Position numbers and translations under genes: made by a program. This document shows positions 1-22,810 of a stretch of 64,000 bases of DNA, piece after piece. Numbering within the stretch: the stretch's first letter is position 1; each line of letters starts with the position of its first letter. Origin of the DNA: Gymnorhina tibicen (taxonomy: Eukaryota; Chordata; Aves; Passeriformes; Artamidae); the NCBI GenBank assembly GCA_013399875.1, contig VXAZ01003899.1:1039817-1103816 (forward strand), in the 5' to 3' direction. Under the pieces are notes generated by a model, which had not been told where the DNA came from, ran no database searches, and worked only from the letters and a program-made list of their open reading frames with translations.

Positions 1-2361
1 GACAGCCTACAAATGGTTTGCAGAGACTCCCCTGATGACTCTGCCTCTGATGGTCTCAAGGTCAGCCCTGTAACAGGGTATTTGTGGGATAAAGGATCAT
101 GTTTCCTATCTGTCAAACTTGGGGTTCACCCAAAGGGAAGCTCTCAGACTGCTGTTGCTGCATGGACCAAGTTCTAAAAGCCATCTGACGAGCTTGTTTA
201 CATTTTCTCCACATTTCTCTATCTGAGTCTTGCCTCAAATTATTTTATGGCAGAGAAATGAGATATTGAAAGATGCTTTGCTAGGGAAATAATAATTAAG
301 AAAAAATCAAATAGCAAAAAAATCATTATCCTTCCATACTTTGTGACAGTTTAAACATAAATTTAACATTATGGTAGATATACATTAAACATGTGTCCAC
401 ACATGTAATATGCTGGAAAAGATGTCATTCTCTATCTCGTTTTACCGTGCTTTACCATACACAGAATCCCAATTTTGATTTCTGTCTTCTAAAACTGCTC
501 TCACATACGAAGAGCATTCAAGTAAGCAGAAAAATCTGTGGCTGTGAGAACAGGCATGACAGTGAAACAGGTGAGGCAAAGAGCCCTAGCACCCAGCTCT
601 CAGGGTAACGCTGTGCAGCTGTGTCTGCACAGAAACACGGGTTCTGTCAACACACCCATGTTCTCATTTTGTGTAGTTTTTCAAGCTTCTTTGTTCTTTA
701 GAAATACCATGATGTCTGACAAAAAACAGTAAAAGAGTTGAAGGAAGCTTCCATGAAACCATTTCTGCTTTTGAGGGGAAAGAGACAACACAGAAAGGAC
801 AAAGCAGGAAGCAGAGGGAATGCACTGCAGGGCAGGAGAAGCCTGACAGATACAGTTTGACAAGCACCCTATAAAAAAGCTATTTATCTGTCACAGCCTG
901 AACAAAGTATTTTCTAGCACTAACACAGCATACAGTGTTACACAGAGGTTCAGTAGACAATGCAGGATTGCTCCACAACTCAAAATGCAAATGAGTTGAT
1001 ATAATGGCCATGTATGTGTGAAGGGTGGCAGTGAAGCACACAGTCACTGCATGCATACTTTCACAGGTTAACACCACAGAAATGCATAGAGCTGTCAGTC
1101 TGTATTTATAGCTCACATTATCACACCATTTACTTTGTGGAATACAGATATCTCCTCTCTATATTTACCAGCTGTCTTAATTTCTCAGGTAATCAAACAA
1201 CATGCACGCTGTATTGCAAGTGTTCTGTAAAATGAGCAGGGTGAGCACTGAAATATCAGCATCAGCTTTTCAAGCCCCTTGGGGTCTCTATTTTTCTTTT
1301 TTTTTTTTTGTACTGAGGCACCTTCAAGAGCCAAATATGGAGACAAAAACCAAAAATTACTCACTCCAGTACAACTATACAGCTACTCAAGGAGTATTTC
1401 ATAGACACACAGATATGCTATTGCAGTGAGAGAGGTGGAGCACAATGAACTCTCCTCACAACTGCATCAGGAGTCTAAGAAGAAATGGGCAAATTTCTAA
1501 GCCCCTTCAAATTATTTCAAAAAGCTTTCAAACACCAGGCTTTCCCCCTTGGAACACTAACAACCCTGTGGAAAATAATTGTAAGTATGATATTGATAGT
1601 GTGGCTAAAACTCACACAAACTAAGAAGGAAGCAAACTGTAAAATGTTCTGAGTGTGCTCAGGAGCAGAGGGGAATACAACCAAGCCCTTGAATTTAGAC
1701 AACATATCTGCTACTGACTGTACCAACTAAAAAGGTCCTCCTTTATGAATCTTTTCCCTGAGACTGCTATCCAAAACTCTCAGAAAAACTTAATAAACAC
1801 ATACTGCCAATCTGTAGATGTCATTTAGATTTCTGCTTAATCCTTGACAGCAATGTATTTCCCAGTTTTAGTTGTTAAAATTTACAATTGACATTTCAGA
1901 AAATGTTTATTTTAAGATTTTATCAGGTCCTACCTATTTTTCTACAAAAGGCAAAGTTCCTTTGGTCAAAGAGTAATTTTATATGCAAGAAAGATGCTTT
2001 GTACTAGAAGTAAGGCTCAGGCAAGCCAGAATATACACTACATTCTATCAGTGAAGACAATCAGTCTTTTCTTGCAGACCAACTAATTATTATCAGAAAG
2101 CATTGATAATTCATCCACTTTTCCAGAAAATAAATATTTTCTGCTATTTCTCTCTATTACCTTTGCCACAAAAAAAGCTGTAGCTATGCAAGCTCATTGG
2201 CAATGTGGCAATACTTTCTCTTGATCATTTTTAACTTGAAATCTAAGAAAAAAAGAAGCAAATTGTTCTATTTGAATCTTGCTCAGACCCATGCTACCCA
2301 TGTAGATCAACAGATCACAAACACGCACTGTGGTTATTTGTAAATATAGGGAAAATGATAC
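1..2361 (-). other. TENM2: TENM2 intron downstream of exon E (partial)
   Basis: AT-rich non-coding sequence following the donor of exon E on the minus strand. No further EGF-like exon (Cys-rich, with AG/GT edges) was found here, so the next TENM2 exon lies outside the window. It contains a T-rich run at about 1290-1308. The short open frames here have no recognisable content. Confidence 0.75.
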
Positions 2362-2463
2362 CTTTAGCACAATCTGCTCCATGAAATCCTGGAAAACAGT
2401 GGCAGACACCTGATACACACTCGCCATTCCCATGGCAGTGACGTGGGCAGTCTTGCACTGAGT
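2362..2463 (-). CDS. TENM2: TENM2 exon E: first EGF-like repeat of teneurin-2
   Basis: A 102-bp internal exon. On the minus strand the acceptor is ...aatttcag before ACTCAGTGC and the donor is GCTAAAG before gtatca. It starts with two bases that complete the Asp codon begun in exon D, holds 33 full codons, and ends with one base of the next codon. The translation opens [16 protein letters not shown] and closes HGADCAK. Six cysteines in C-x3-C-x5-C-x4-C-x-C-x7-C spacing make one complete EGF-like domain. In teneurins this is the first of eight EGF repeats; odd cysteines in two of the later repeats link the protein into covalent dimers, which is family knowledge and not visible here. The phase joins exactly to exon D at 5195. 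The exon was too short to stand out as an open frame and was found by motif and splice-site reading. Confidence 0.95.
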
Positions 2464-12237
<9,774 letters not shown>

Positions 12238-14999
12238 TTAAAACAGGCAGTTTTATTCATTCAAGATGAACATCTGTGGCAGTGACACCTCTTAAATCAA
12301 GCTGTAACTTTCTTATTCTGATGCAATCTGTCTGCTATTCCAATAAGTATGTAAGAATTTGGCCCTTATTTTGAAGTGAAAACTCTGCAACCCTTTTTTT
12401 TCTGGGGATCATCAGCAATTTTCTCATCCCTCAAACCCTTTATTTTGTGATTGCTCCTCACTGATCAAATAGCAACAGTAAAAAGTCAATTAAGCACATG
12501 TGAATCTCCCGTGCTCTTTTCAGTTGCATCTTGTACACAACCAGGGTATAAAAAATTGCCAGAAAGGTCAACTGAAGGGTAACTTCAATCTAAATGAACG
12601 GATTCTAAATTTTTTTTACCACTGTTTTCTTCACTAAAGTAGTCCAACACACTTTAGATCACAGACAAGAAAGTTGACAGAAGAAATGAAATGCACACAG
12701 AAGGGTTTAGAGGACAATTTCTGTACTCTAACGTGCATCTTCTCCTTGAAACAAAGTTAGCACAACTCAGTGCAGTGCCTTTTACGTTCTCTCTGCCTGT
12801 AGCAGGGTCTATCTACAAGTCTTTTTCCCTCATGCTGTGGTTAGTTAAAAACCACCATTTGCTGGTTTTCCAGCATGCATTATTGAAGACAAGACACAAG
12901 ACCTTTCTGGTTGAGTGCTCTGGCTTCCAGCCCATGAAGTAGTCAACTTTTAAAACATGGTGCAAATCCCTTCTGTTCTCAGCTGAACAGGTTCTGAGGC
13001 TACACATATTTTAAACATGGAGTGCCGAAAGTGGAGTTAGCAGTGTTTTTAAGCTACAATATGCAGCAACATTTGATTTTGTGTTCTGTATTCCCAAACA
13101 CCACAGTGAGAAATCCATTTAAAAATTCTTACAACAGACACTAAAATAACCAGAAAACCACAGAAAATATCTGTTAACAATCACAGAAATTTGAAGGCAT
13201 CACTAATACCACTACTGACATACACTGGATGGTACTGATAACCCTGATACAACCTGATAGCATTTGTAAAAAGCTCAGTGTTCACTTCATATTTTTTTTG
13301 CCATGGTGTAATGCTATTTTCAATAAATGGCAAGTTACTTTTGAAATATATTCCAGCTCTGTGTAAATGTAATGGGATGGCACAGAATAACATATAATTC
13401 CAGCAGGTAAGTACATAACAGCTTTTCTGTCTTGACTATCTTTAATTGAGAGAGCTGCAAAAGCACGGTTTCAATTATAGATTCTAAATTATCTATGTTA
13501 GCAGCGCTTACACTTGTACATAATGAAACAGATACTATGTTGGCAGTGTTTTGAAATGGTAAAAGAATGCTCTGAATACCAACTGCTACACAGTTTTCGG
13601 CAACTTGTTTGTTTTTTCGTTTTCTATGTTAATGGGTCTGCAATAACATCACCGCACTAACAAAGAAAGAGAAAGCAGAAGAAGCTGCAACCACAGGCTG
13701 CAAAGAAAGGAAAAATGCCTGAGAGTGTCAAGCAATGTGCCCTTAGAGCCACCAGAAGCACCGAGAGCAGCCAGATCCAAACACATCCTGCTTCATGGAA
13801 ACGACAGGATTTCCTCTGTAATGGATTACTGCAACAGAGGATATCTCAAGGTTCCTATCTCAATGAAGGCAGCCACCAACTCACTAGAATTTAAATTAGG
13901 CCTTATCCACCCACATGGAGAGGAAAACCAGGGACAGAGAACACACAAAAAATCACCTGTTGCATGTTATACTGGAATCACTGACAGAGCTGGGGAGTCA
14001 GCATAAAGACTGCAGGCTCCTTCACCTCCTTTGAGAACATTACGTTTACTTCACAATTCCAAGATATGGTAAGAAATGATGAATATCTTTTCAATATTCT
14101 TAAAAAGTGTGCTGTAAATAATTTCTTTGGAAGCAGAGTGTGCATTCTTTAATGAACACCAACTGTATCTAATCTGAAAAAGGCTCCTTGACACACTCTG
14201 AAGAACCTTGTTCTTCAGGAGCAGTATATCCATAGCCAATCAGTCAAAGAAAAAGCTATTTCCAGGAATTATTATTATCCAGTGCAGCAAATGTACTGAG
14301 CATGGGAATGGAAAGGCCACCATAGTCTCTGTTGGCAGTTATAGTTTCATTGGCTGTTAAAGAAATTTCAAAACTGTCAATGACTTTTACTAATTATGTT
14401 GCTTCTAAATCTGTTGAGTATATATTCTCTAGAATTGTAACTTTGTAAGTAAATCTAATTCTAATGGAGGATCAAGGTTAATATTTCTGGATAAATTTAG
14501 TCTCAGCTTCATTTGGATATCCAAAATTCTGCTTTGTATTTTTATCTGGGAAAGGGCATTTTTCAGGACTCAAGAATCCTCAAATACCTCAATTAAGCTA
14601 AAATGATAAAATTTCAGCAAACAGGAGAACTGGAGTTACATTCCTACTACTTCAGCATGCAAACATAAAAAATATATTGGATCTCAGACTTTCCTGAAAA
14701 TAATTACTAGAAGATGATCATTCCTTTGTATTTCTCATCAAAATCTTGAAGTTATCATGTTAAAAATTGGTGAAAACTGCAGATAAGACAATTGAATTTG
14801 TAGTTATCAGTGAGCCTAGAGATATGATTCAGGTTTCTAATACTGAAATGATTCAGTTCAGTTTGATATTATCCTTGGAAGCATCTCCCCACAGATGCTC
14901 TTTTATTTTTCTCTACAACACAAATGACCTGGTTTCCAGTTCTCCAAACCACTCCTTCTGGAATATCTTAGGAAAATCTCTCCGGAAAGGGAATTGTGA

Positions 15000-15130
15000 C
15001 AGGGGTTCAAGACAGCAGAGGATTTTAAGAGCAGGTTAGATGAACAGTTCTCACAAGTGATAGAGATATATTTAACCTGCAGCAAAGAATGGGGCAGATG
15101 GGTGACTCCTTTCAGTCTGTATTTCTGTAG
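15000..15130 (+). mobile_element. Degraded CR1 LINE 3' end fragment
   Basis: The text GGATTTTAAGAGCAGGTTAG followed by ATGAACA, then a diverged stretch and CTCCTTTCAGTCTGTATTTC, resembles the 3' end of old CR1 copies (the 'gaggttttaagaacaggttagatgaac ... ccttccag...atttct' layout). It is plus strand, heavily diverged and truncated. Edges are approximate. Confidence 0.6.
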
Positions 15131-18100
15131 CACAGCACGCTCTATACCCAGCCTGTGCCACAACTGCCAGGAACAGCTGCTGCCTCACCTCTGGCATGCC
15201 GAAAGGATCCTTTCCTTTTGCTTTTAAGAATTTAATTCCTGACATCCTGTTTTGACGGAGCTATGTTACAATGCCGAAATAACAGAATTTAGAAATGCTT
15301 GAAGTTGTACTAAAATCTAGGTTTGATATTTGCAAATTTAGCTAATAACTTATAAAGTTTTAAGTCCAGCAAGATATCAATAAACTTTAAAGATTACGCA
15401 TTATTGAATCATGCTCTCATAAATTCCTGCTGAGTTACCCTTGTTGGTATGAGACACAAAACTAGTGACAGCATCTTGGTTCTGCTCCTTGCTCTGATAC
15501 TGCCACTGCACTGGGGTTGGTCATGATCTTGCTGTTCTCAGATGCCTACTTGTGAAACAGAATTCTTAATAATGACAGAATTATTAACAATTCTCACCTT
15601 GAAGATGAGGAAGGCAGAGCAGTAAATAAAAATATTACAGGAGGTGTCTCAGCACCGACCTCTTCCATGTTCCTTCCTCTCCAGGATATAAATACAGAGA
15701 GGAAATGCAAAGTAGATGTAACCACTGAATCTCTTTTCTTAGTTAATAGGCTTAAGTTTATTTTTTTAACCTGTAAAGCAGACCATCATCCTAGCTTTTG
15801 TATTTGCAATGCCTTTTTCTGCACTAACAGCTTCACTGGCAAACCCTGTCACAAGAGACTCAAACTTTTTTTATAGCTCCCTTCAGTCCTCACCTCCTAG
15901 TGCAGAGAATGTATCTTGCCACCTGACTCACTCCCCTCCAGCTATTTTTAGAAGCTTTTCCATTTGATGGACCACTCCAGAACACATTCAAAGAGCATCA
16001 ACTGCATTTAAGTGAAGTTACAGATGTGACAAACTGACAAATCTGTGAAGAAAGACTAACCCAAACTACTCATACTGCTGTGAACAAATGAATCCCAAGA
16101 TCATTCTCTCTGTTGCGGGTGACTGTTGTAAAGTTTCATGTTTATCCCATAACCCCATAGATACTTGATTTCTTTTTTCCTGTCATTTTCTTTCTATAAA
16201 CATCTACAAAAGAGTTTTAAAAGCACACTTCTTCATCTTACCCAGGGGAGCCATTTCAATCACTCAGTCAAACATATATTCATCAGCTAAATAACACTTA
16301 TTCATTTAAACTGCTGTTTTATTTACCCAGCTGAATTACTATTTTGGCATATACGTTTGAACAGACTGTTTTAGCATTCAAGTATATTTGCCTTTGAAGC
16401 TATCAGACAGGCAATCCATGACAACAGCAGTGCAAACTCCCCCTGCTAAGTTGTCAGCAGGTCTCATCTGTGAGCTGGAGGTCAGATTCAAGGTGGCAGC
16501 GGATGGGACATGCCCAGTCAGCCTTTAATTTAACTGATGTCAAGCAGTGTCAGCTATGGAGGCAGAACTGTATTTACACTGAAACCAGATATACTCGATT
16601 ATTTATAACTACAGTATCCTACTCTGTAGCTAAAATTAAAAATAAAAATGAAATCTGGCTACCAGCAGTGTCACGCTACAGACATCACATTTAAACCGCA
16701 ATTAACTCCAGTGCTGTGACTGTGTGCCTCCATCACGGGGATGACTGCAAATTGCATCTTGATGGCACTCTTGAAAAATATCTAGCAGAATAACCATTCC
16801 AATGGATCATAAATGAACTACCAAGATAATGTGGACAACCTCAAATTAAATACAAGGAATAAATATCACCAGGGTTGGTTAAATTCTCTTTACCTTCTTT
16901 TCCTGTAATTCTATATTTTGTATAAATCATTGCTACAGACATAGCTTACTTTATCTTTTTATCTAGCTTATTTTTCTGCTGTTCTTTTTATATAGCCAGG
17001 GATTTTCACGGATGACTTGGAATTCTGAAGAAATTTATGGTACAGCTGTGTAAAGGAAAGCATTCAGTACAAAAAGAGACTCCACGGACTTTTTGCCAAA
17101 AAAGACCGTGTGAGAATTACTATGGTTCTCCATGACAGTTTAACTTTTTTCCTTAGGTAAATTTGCTACTTATACGACCAGACATGTCTTATTGTTCCAG
17201 AAAGGCGAATAAAATAAAGTAGAAAATGTCTTTTCTATACAAATATCTTCAGTGGAAAAATCAGTGCTATGCACTGTTACCATACTGACAACTCCCCATA
17301 TGAACTTACACTTCAAATTATCTACTATCACCTAAGTGCCCTAGGACTCAAGTGACAACAGATTATTTCTGGAATGTGTACAATAGATTGAGTGCTACTG
17401 CAAAACAAATTCCCTCAGCTACAATGAGCTAAAAAACCAGGCAATGAGAATTTGTCTGGAGGAGCTGCTGTGGCACATCTTGAACTTCAGTTCTGCTGAG
17501 GTACCAATGAGCTGTTTTGTGAAGGAAGGAGGAAGGAAGCTTCTGAGTGTATGACCTTTCAGAAGTCCAGGAAAACAGCTTCTGGTACAAAAACAAAATC
17601 TTGGGTTGTCTGGTCATCACCCTAATTTTCTATTGTGGCAAGACGAAAGAAAATCGTCAAAGGGAGCGTCTGCATAAGACTCTGGCTCTGGCTCAGCTGC
17701 AGCCAATCAGTGTGGCAGTGAAATTAAACATCTTGCTTTTAGTAAAATATGACACACCTGATACACCTGAAAATTTAGGCACATCCTGACATTCATGTGA
17801 GCATGGCTTCACAAGAGTCATTGCTTTCAGAATCAAAAGCAAATTATAACTGAAATGAAATTAAGATCTGTTGGTTCACTGCACTTCACAAAGAGCAAAT
17901 ACATACTATTATGAATTTCTAAATCAGGATAACAATCATCTCTCATGGTATTTACCAAACTTCATCATCTAACTTTGAAAAGAGCACCTCATGCTATCAC
18001 TATTAACACAACCACAAATCTAAACTCCTCTTCTGTTGAATTTAGCCAAATACTTGGCTTTTCTAAGCCAGCCCCTGAGTCTGGTGTATTTTCAGAAGAC

Positions 18101-18144
18101 CACATCTGCAAGCCTTCATAGCCTTCATCTTAACAGTTCTGCTT

Positions 18145-18179
18145 GCTAATGTGTTAATTAAGATCTACATTGCATTAGC
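18145..18179. repeat. Inverted repeat around TTAATTAA
   Basis: Arms gctaatg (18145-18151) and cattagc (18173-18179) are perfect reverse complements flanking a palindromic ttaattaa at 18154-18161. These are homeodomain-type core motifs. The function is unknown; it could be a conserved regulatory element or chance in AT-rich DNA. Confidence 0.5.
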
Positions 18180-21100
18180 CACATAACTACTTAATAAGAT
18201 TAATCCACCTGGAAAATGATGGCTTGTCTTGATTAAACTGAATGAAGGTAACCGAAGTGACATTTAAAATACATTGACTGTTATTACATTTTGATCGTCT
18301 GTTTCAAAGCGTCTGAAAGGAAATAGTAGAAACCAAAATATTCATGTTGTTTACAATGTTAATGAGGGATGAATTTATCTTTTACAAGACGACAGAGAGT
18401 TCCCTGCAGCTGTTGCCGAGTCCGTACGCTGTGTGCTGGGTCGGTTTCAGCAGGAGCACAGTCGGGGGTAGCACCGGTGCCTCAGGCAGTCAGTCAGGAG
18501 CTGCTCTGTTTGCATCTGAACGCCAGCTCATCCCTCTGTACGGGTGCCACATCCTCCCATGTCAGAATTTTGGTACTCCTTTAGCATTGCCTGTCTGCTG
18601 CACTGCTAATGAAATATCTTACTATTACAAAATAATTTGTGTGCAAACCAAAATGTGACTCACAGCTGCAGCATCTGGCAGAGCTCTCAACATCATTTGG
18701 AGAGAGCTGAAGACAACCTGTACAGCTCCACAGTGACTGCTGAGCTCAGCTTCCCACATCCATCCAAGGAAAATTTCTGCTACATCAGTACAAATCTGTT
18801 CTTCCTCTCTCTCATCTCAAGCGAGATGGTGCCAAATTTAACAGCTAATTAAACTTTCTTCGTTTCATTATTGCCATTATATTTGCAATTCTGAATTTGA
18901 TATCTGGAAACAAGTATTTTTTCATGAGACTTCAGTACTTTAATATTTAATAACGGTAATATTTTTGAAAAAGTCTTTCTGAAATCCACATACACTGTGG
19001 TAGAATTTGTGAAATATCTCAAACTGAGCATGAACTTGGATCAAGTTGGTTCATCCAAAGAGAAGCAAACCCTGGATTATGTGGGTATCAAAACAAAAAA
19101 TTCATATCAACTTTTTCCTGATAGTCAGATTATTTATTCCACCTAAAGCGATCTTTCAGGTCCCCAATTACTTTTGGTGTCTTTTAAAAGGGGGATTTCT
19201 AGAATCAGAGATCATAATCTCTTACTGTGTTTTTCAGCTTTCTAGAACATTCCAACAGCAAACAATCAAGATAAAAAATACTAAGTCAATTCTGAATTAC
19301 TAGAAAATTTGCTAAATTTGTGAGCACATCAAAGACAATATGTCCTAAACAAAAAAGTTGACACCAAAGTATTCTTTATATGGATTTTCAGCTGGGGTTA
19401 GTTTGGATATTTCCACGTTAATTTTAAGTTATCTTAGGTATCCTTTGAAATGATTAAAGTTAAATTTATGGTATATTCTGTCAATTAGAAAGGGAACAGC
19501 ACACAGTCACAGATTTTATGGAAATGTGTGTCTAGCCTACCACGTAATTTTAAATGCTTTTAATGAATTTAAATTTAATTTAAAATGAAATTTTAAACAT
19601 AATTTTAGATGAAAACTTTTGGCATAGATTAACAGAATTTAGGCACAGATAAATCCCATAAGGTCATCTATTTCACTTCTTTGTGAAGAAGCAATTAGTC
19701 CCAAACATGCCTCTTTTTTTCCCCACTTTCCCCCTTAATTTAGATTTATTACACCAAAATTCTAACATTATCCTTATGCAAGTGATATGTGAGAGATAAA
19801 TGGGCTTCACTCTCAGAAAGCTTTTTAAATGTCATTACAATCTATCTCATCCCTGTAGCAACTCCAAGGCAGTATCAATTTTTGGGGTTTTATGCACTAT
19901 CAAGGGATACTGCCTTACGATTTGTATTAAGAAAGGAATTTTTGTCTCCTAATTTAAATCCCTAGTTCAACACAACTTTCACAGCATGGTGGACTTCACT
20001 TGCAGTTTTACAGCAGCACTGAGGATTTTTCTGCCCATTGCACTTGCCTCCTCCTTTCAGACATACCCAGTATTAGTGAGACGTAGTGTGTAATTACAAA
20101 GAACCTGAAACTGTGTTATCTTAATAGTGAATTTTGTTTTCATTCAGATAGGAAAATGCAGTAATAAAGTAATTTCCATTCCTCTTAAACTGCAGTTTTA
20201 TTATTTCGTACCAGAATTTAGCCTCTTAATAAGGAACAGGCACATCAAATTGAATACCTGTTTTTTTTTTTCTCCCTCCTTTCAAATTGCTCTACTTTAA
20301 AATGCTTTGCTTGCTGAGTAGGCACAGCTTGTGTTTAAGTGGCCCTTCTCAGACTAGGGGTTAAAGGTTTCTTTGGGAGACCCATGTTTTGAAAAGAATG
20401 GCTTCATCCTGAGTTGTGTCAATTATAGAAAGGTCACTCTCCACAGCCAGAGCCCTGAAATGGTTGTTGTGTTAAAAGCTGTCAGACGCTTTCCTAAAAA
20501 CTGCTGGGATAGCAATATTAACTTGGACATAATAAAAAGAAAGGTGAGGTAGAAAAACTTTTCACCCTTCCCTGCTCTAAGAATTTGTCTTTTCGATATT
20601 CCTTGTGTTCATCCAAACCTGTCATTCATTTTATTCCACTGTGGAAGATTACTTGCCTAAATATTGTTCTTCCTCCTTCCCCCACGTTTATCAGCATTTC
20701 AGCAACCTTCTACAAAATGTCAGAAGAACAAGTAAACTTTTCCAACATGCTCTGAGGAAAGCTAACTGCAGCAATTTGAGACTTAACCAGCAGTTCTGTC
20801 TCCTTGTCTCCTCTATGGGAGGTTACCACTCCCAAAACAGCATCTCAGCCTCTTCAAATGTGCAAAGCTAATTAGAATGGGGCTGGGATAAACTGCCAGA
20901 ATTTGCACTGAAGTGCCCCGGGCAGATGAGCATATTCCAACTCAACAGTCCTGCTGCCCTATATTTGCACAGAGATGGCAACAAAAAGCTGCAGGGAGGG
21001 TATTGGGAAAGGTGTTAAACCCCTGCAGTTGTCTGCTAAATGACCGTAATTGCAGACCTGAGCTCTTCAGGTTCCTGCTCAAAACCATCGGGTCTCTCAC

Positions 21101-21324
21101 CTGTGCACAACCTGGAGGCAGTTCAGCACCAATACAAACATTCTGCCTTGCACTTAGGGATGTGCTGTTCATCCACTTTGACCTACAGCCAGTCAGAGAT
21201 AAAGCCAAACCAATGAACACTTGTCTAAAAATCTTCAGGTTTTTGGCACCACCAGGATGTAGGATTTCATGACAAGGAGGAAGTCAAAACTAGACCCTCC
21301 ATGGAAAACATGGATAAGCTGAGG

Positions 21325-21341
21325 TGCAGCAGCAGCAGCAC
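21325..21341. repeat. (GCA)n microsatellite
   Basis: A short pure run of about five GCA units inside the intron. Confidence 0.8.
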
Positions 21342-22116
21342 CATTTATTGAAAACAGAAGCAAATCCATACAACAATCAAGCTCATAAAAGAACAACCCA
21401 GTTTCCTTTCCCGGCTTTATTTTAACTGATTGTTTTCCCAATACAAGTATCCTGTGTCAGCATTTGCTTCTAACACTTGCTTTGGCAATTACCAAGTTTA
21501 ACGTGAGCTACAGGTCCTGAGAGCAAGACAATGCTCAGCCTCTGAAGAGAACTATTTAGCTGACAAAAATCAAGTGCTCAGACTTCTGTTCCAGTCATGC
21601 CATCCCACCATCCCAGCACACTAAAACGTGGGAGGTGCTTTGTCTAATTGTAACATTCTGTTCTGCCTTCTCCCCATAATTGTTGTAATAATCAGAGAAT
21701 ACCTTACTGTGATGCAGCAAAGAAAAACCACAAACGTCACCAGTAAAAAGCATTCAATTTAAATGATTAAAATCCTTTTTGTGACATGTAAATTCTCTGT
21801 GTTTTTAACATATGTTTTCTCAGTTTAAGAAAGTATTTCTGGTTCTAGGTTTTATTTTTTCTTTCCATTGCCATGTCTTTGTCATCCTCCACTGGAACAC
21901 AGTTTTTCTTTAAGAGAAAAAGAAACCATTTGTTGTCTGCTTTTCTCACATTAATATCACAGGACAGACTGTTTACCACGGGTCAGATTCTGCTGTCCTT
22001 GGTGTTTGCTATTAGAATTCATCTGAGAGAGAAGAACCAGGGATGTGGTCCTGGCTGCAAGCCAGTTCTTGACTTCTCTCAAGCACTACAAAGCACTTCT
22101 ACTAAATCAAGATTTT

Positions 22117-22505
22117 CGCAGAATCCCAGAATGGGTCAGGTTGGAAAGGATCACAATGGGTCATCTGGTCCAACCCCCCTGCTCCAGCAGGGTCATCCCA
22201 GAACACAGGGCACAGGATTGTGTCCTGAAGGTTCTGGAATATCCCCAGTGAGGGAGACTCCACACCCTCTCTGGGCAATACGATCCAGTGCTCAGTCAAG
22301 GCACAGGAAAGTTCTACCTCATGTTGAGGTGGAGCTTTCTGGGCATCACCTTCCCGTAGCCTCCTGTTCTATTGGATGGCACCACCGAGGAGAGCCCGGT
22401 CCGTGTTCCGACCCCTCCCTGCAGATATTTCTACAATTAATGAGGTCCCTCTCAGTCACCTCTCGAAGCTGAACAGCCCCAGCTCCCTCAGCTTCCTCTT
22501 TCTTT
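22117..22505 (-). mobile_element. CR1 LINE 3' fragment, minus strand
   Basis: Read on the plus strand it begins cagaatcccagaatgggtca and continues ggttggaaaggatcac...tccaacccccctgctccagcagg...ctctgggcaa...ctgaacagccccagctccctcag. That is the reverse complement of an avian CR1 3' end, so the element points the same way as TENM2. It is 5'-truncated, as is usual. A long plus-strand open frame over it (21873-22472) is a by-product. It ends about 300 bp from exon B. Confidence 0.9.
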
Positions 22506-22705
22506 GAGATCTCTAAGCTATACTTGGAAAAAGGACATGTAGCCAGTAAACACAGCACATTTCTGTGAGCACCAGCGTCCGCGGCAGCACAGCTTCATTA
22601 GCGATAAACTAGAAACCACACGATCGTGCGAGCACCCGAAGCGGAGCACCCGCGCACCCGGCCGGCACGGGGTGTGCCGAAAGCCGCAGGAGTGAGAGAA
22701 TGGGC

Positions 22706-22810
22706 GGCGTTCTGGGGCAGTGTGCGCGGTTCGGAGGCGTTCTGGGGCGGTTTGCGCGGTTCGGAGGCGTTCTGGGGCGGTTTGCGCGGTTCGGAGGCGT
22801 TCTGGGNCGG
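22706..22810. repeat. 30-bp GC-rich minisatellite, about 3.5 copies
   Basis: Units at 22706-22735, 22736-22765 and 22766-22795, then a half unit at 22796-22810 that contains the N. Units two and three are identical; unit one differs at a few positions (ggcag tgtgc in place of ggcgg tttgc). The period of 30 is a multiple of three, so on the minus strand each unit adds ten codons (PQNASEPRKP type) in the frame of exon B. The G-runs on the plus strand would make it hard to sequence and assemble. Confidence 0.95.
22807..22807. other. Ambiguous base (N) at the exon B / minisatellite junction
   Basis: The only non-ACGT base noticed in the window. It falls where the 30-bp unit would have the fourth G of a GGGG run, and exactly where resemblance to teneurin-2 stops. 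It may be a single uncertain base call or a placeholder for missing sequence. Confidence 0.9.

Noticed and set aside
21873..22472. Plus-strand 199-codon frame
   Set aside because: It overlaps the antisense strand of a CR1 3' end; the open frame comes from the repeat.
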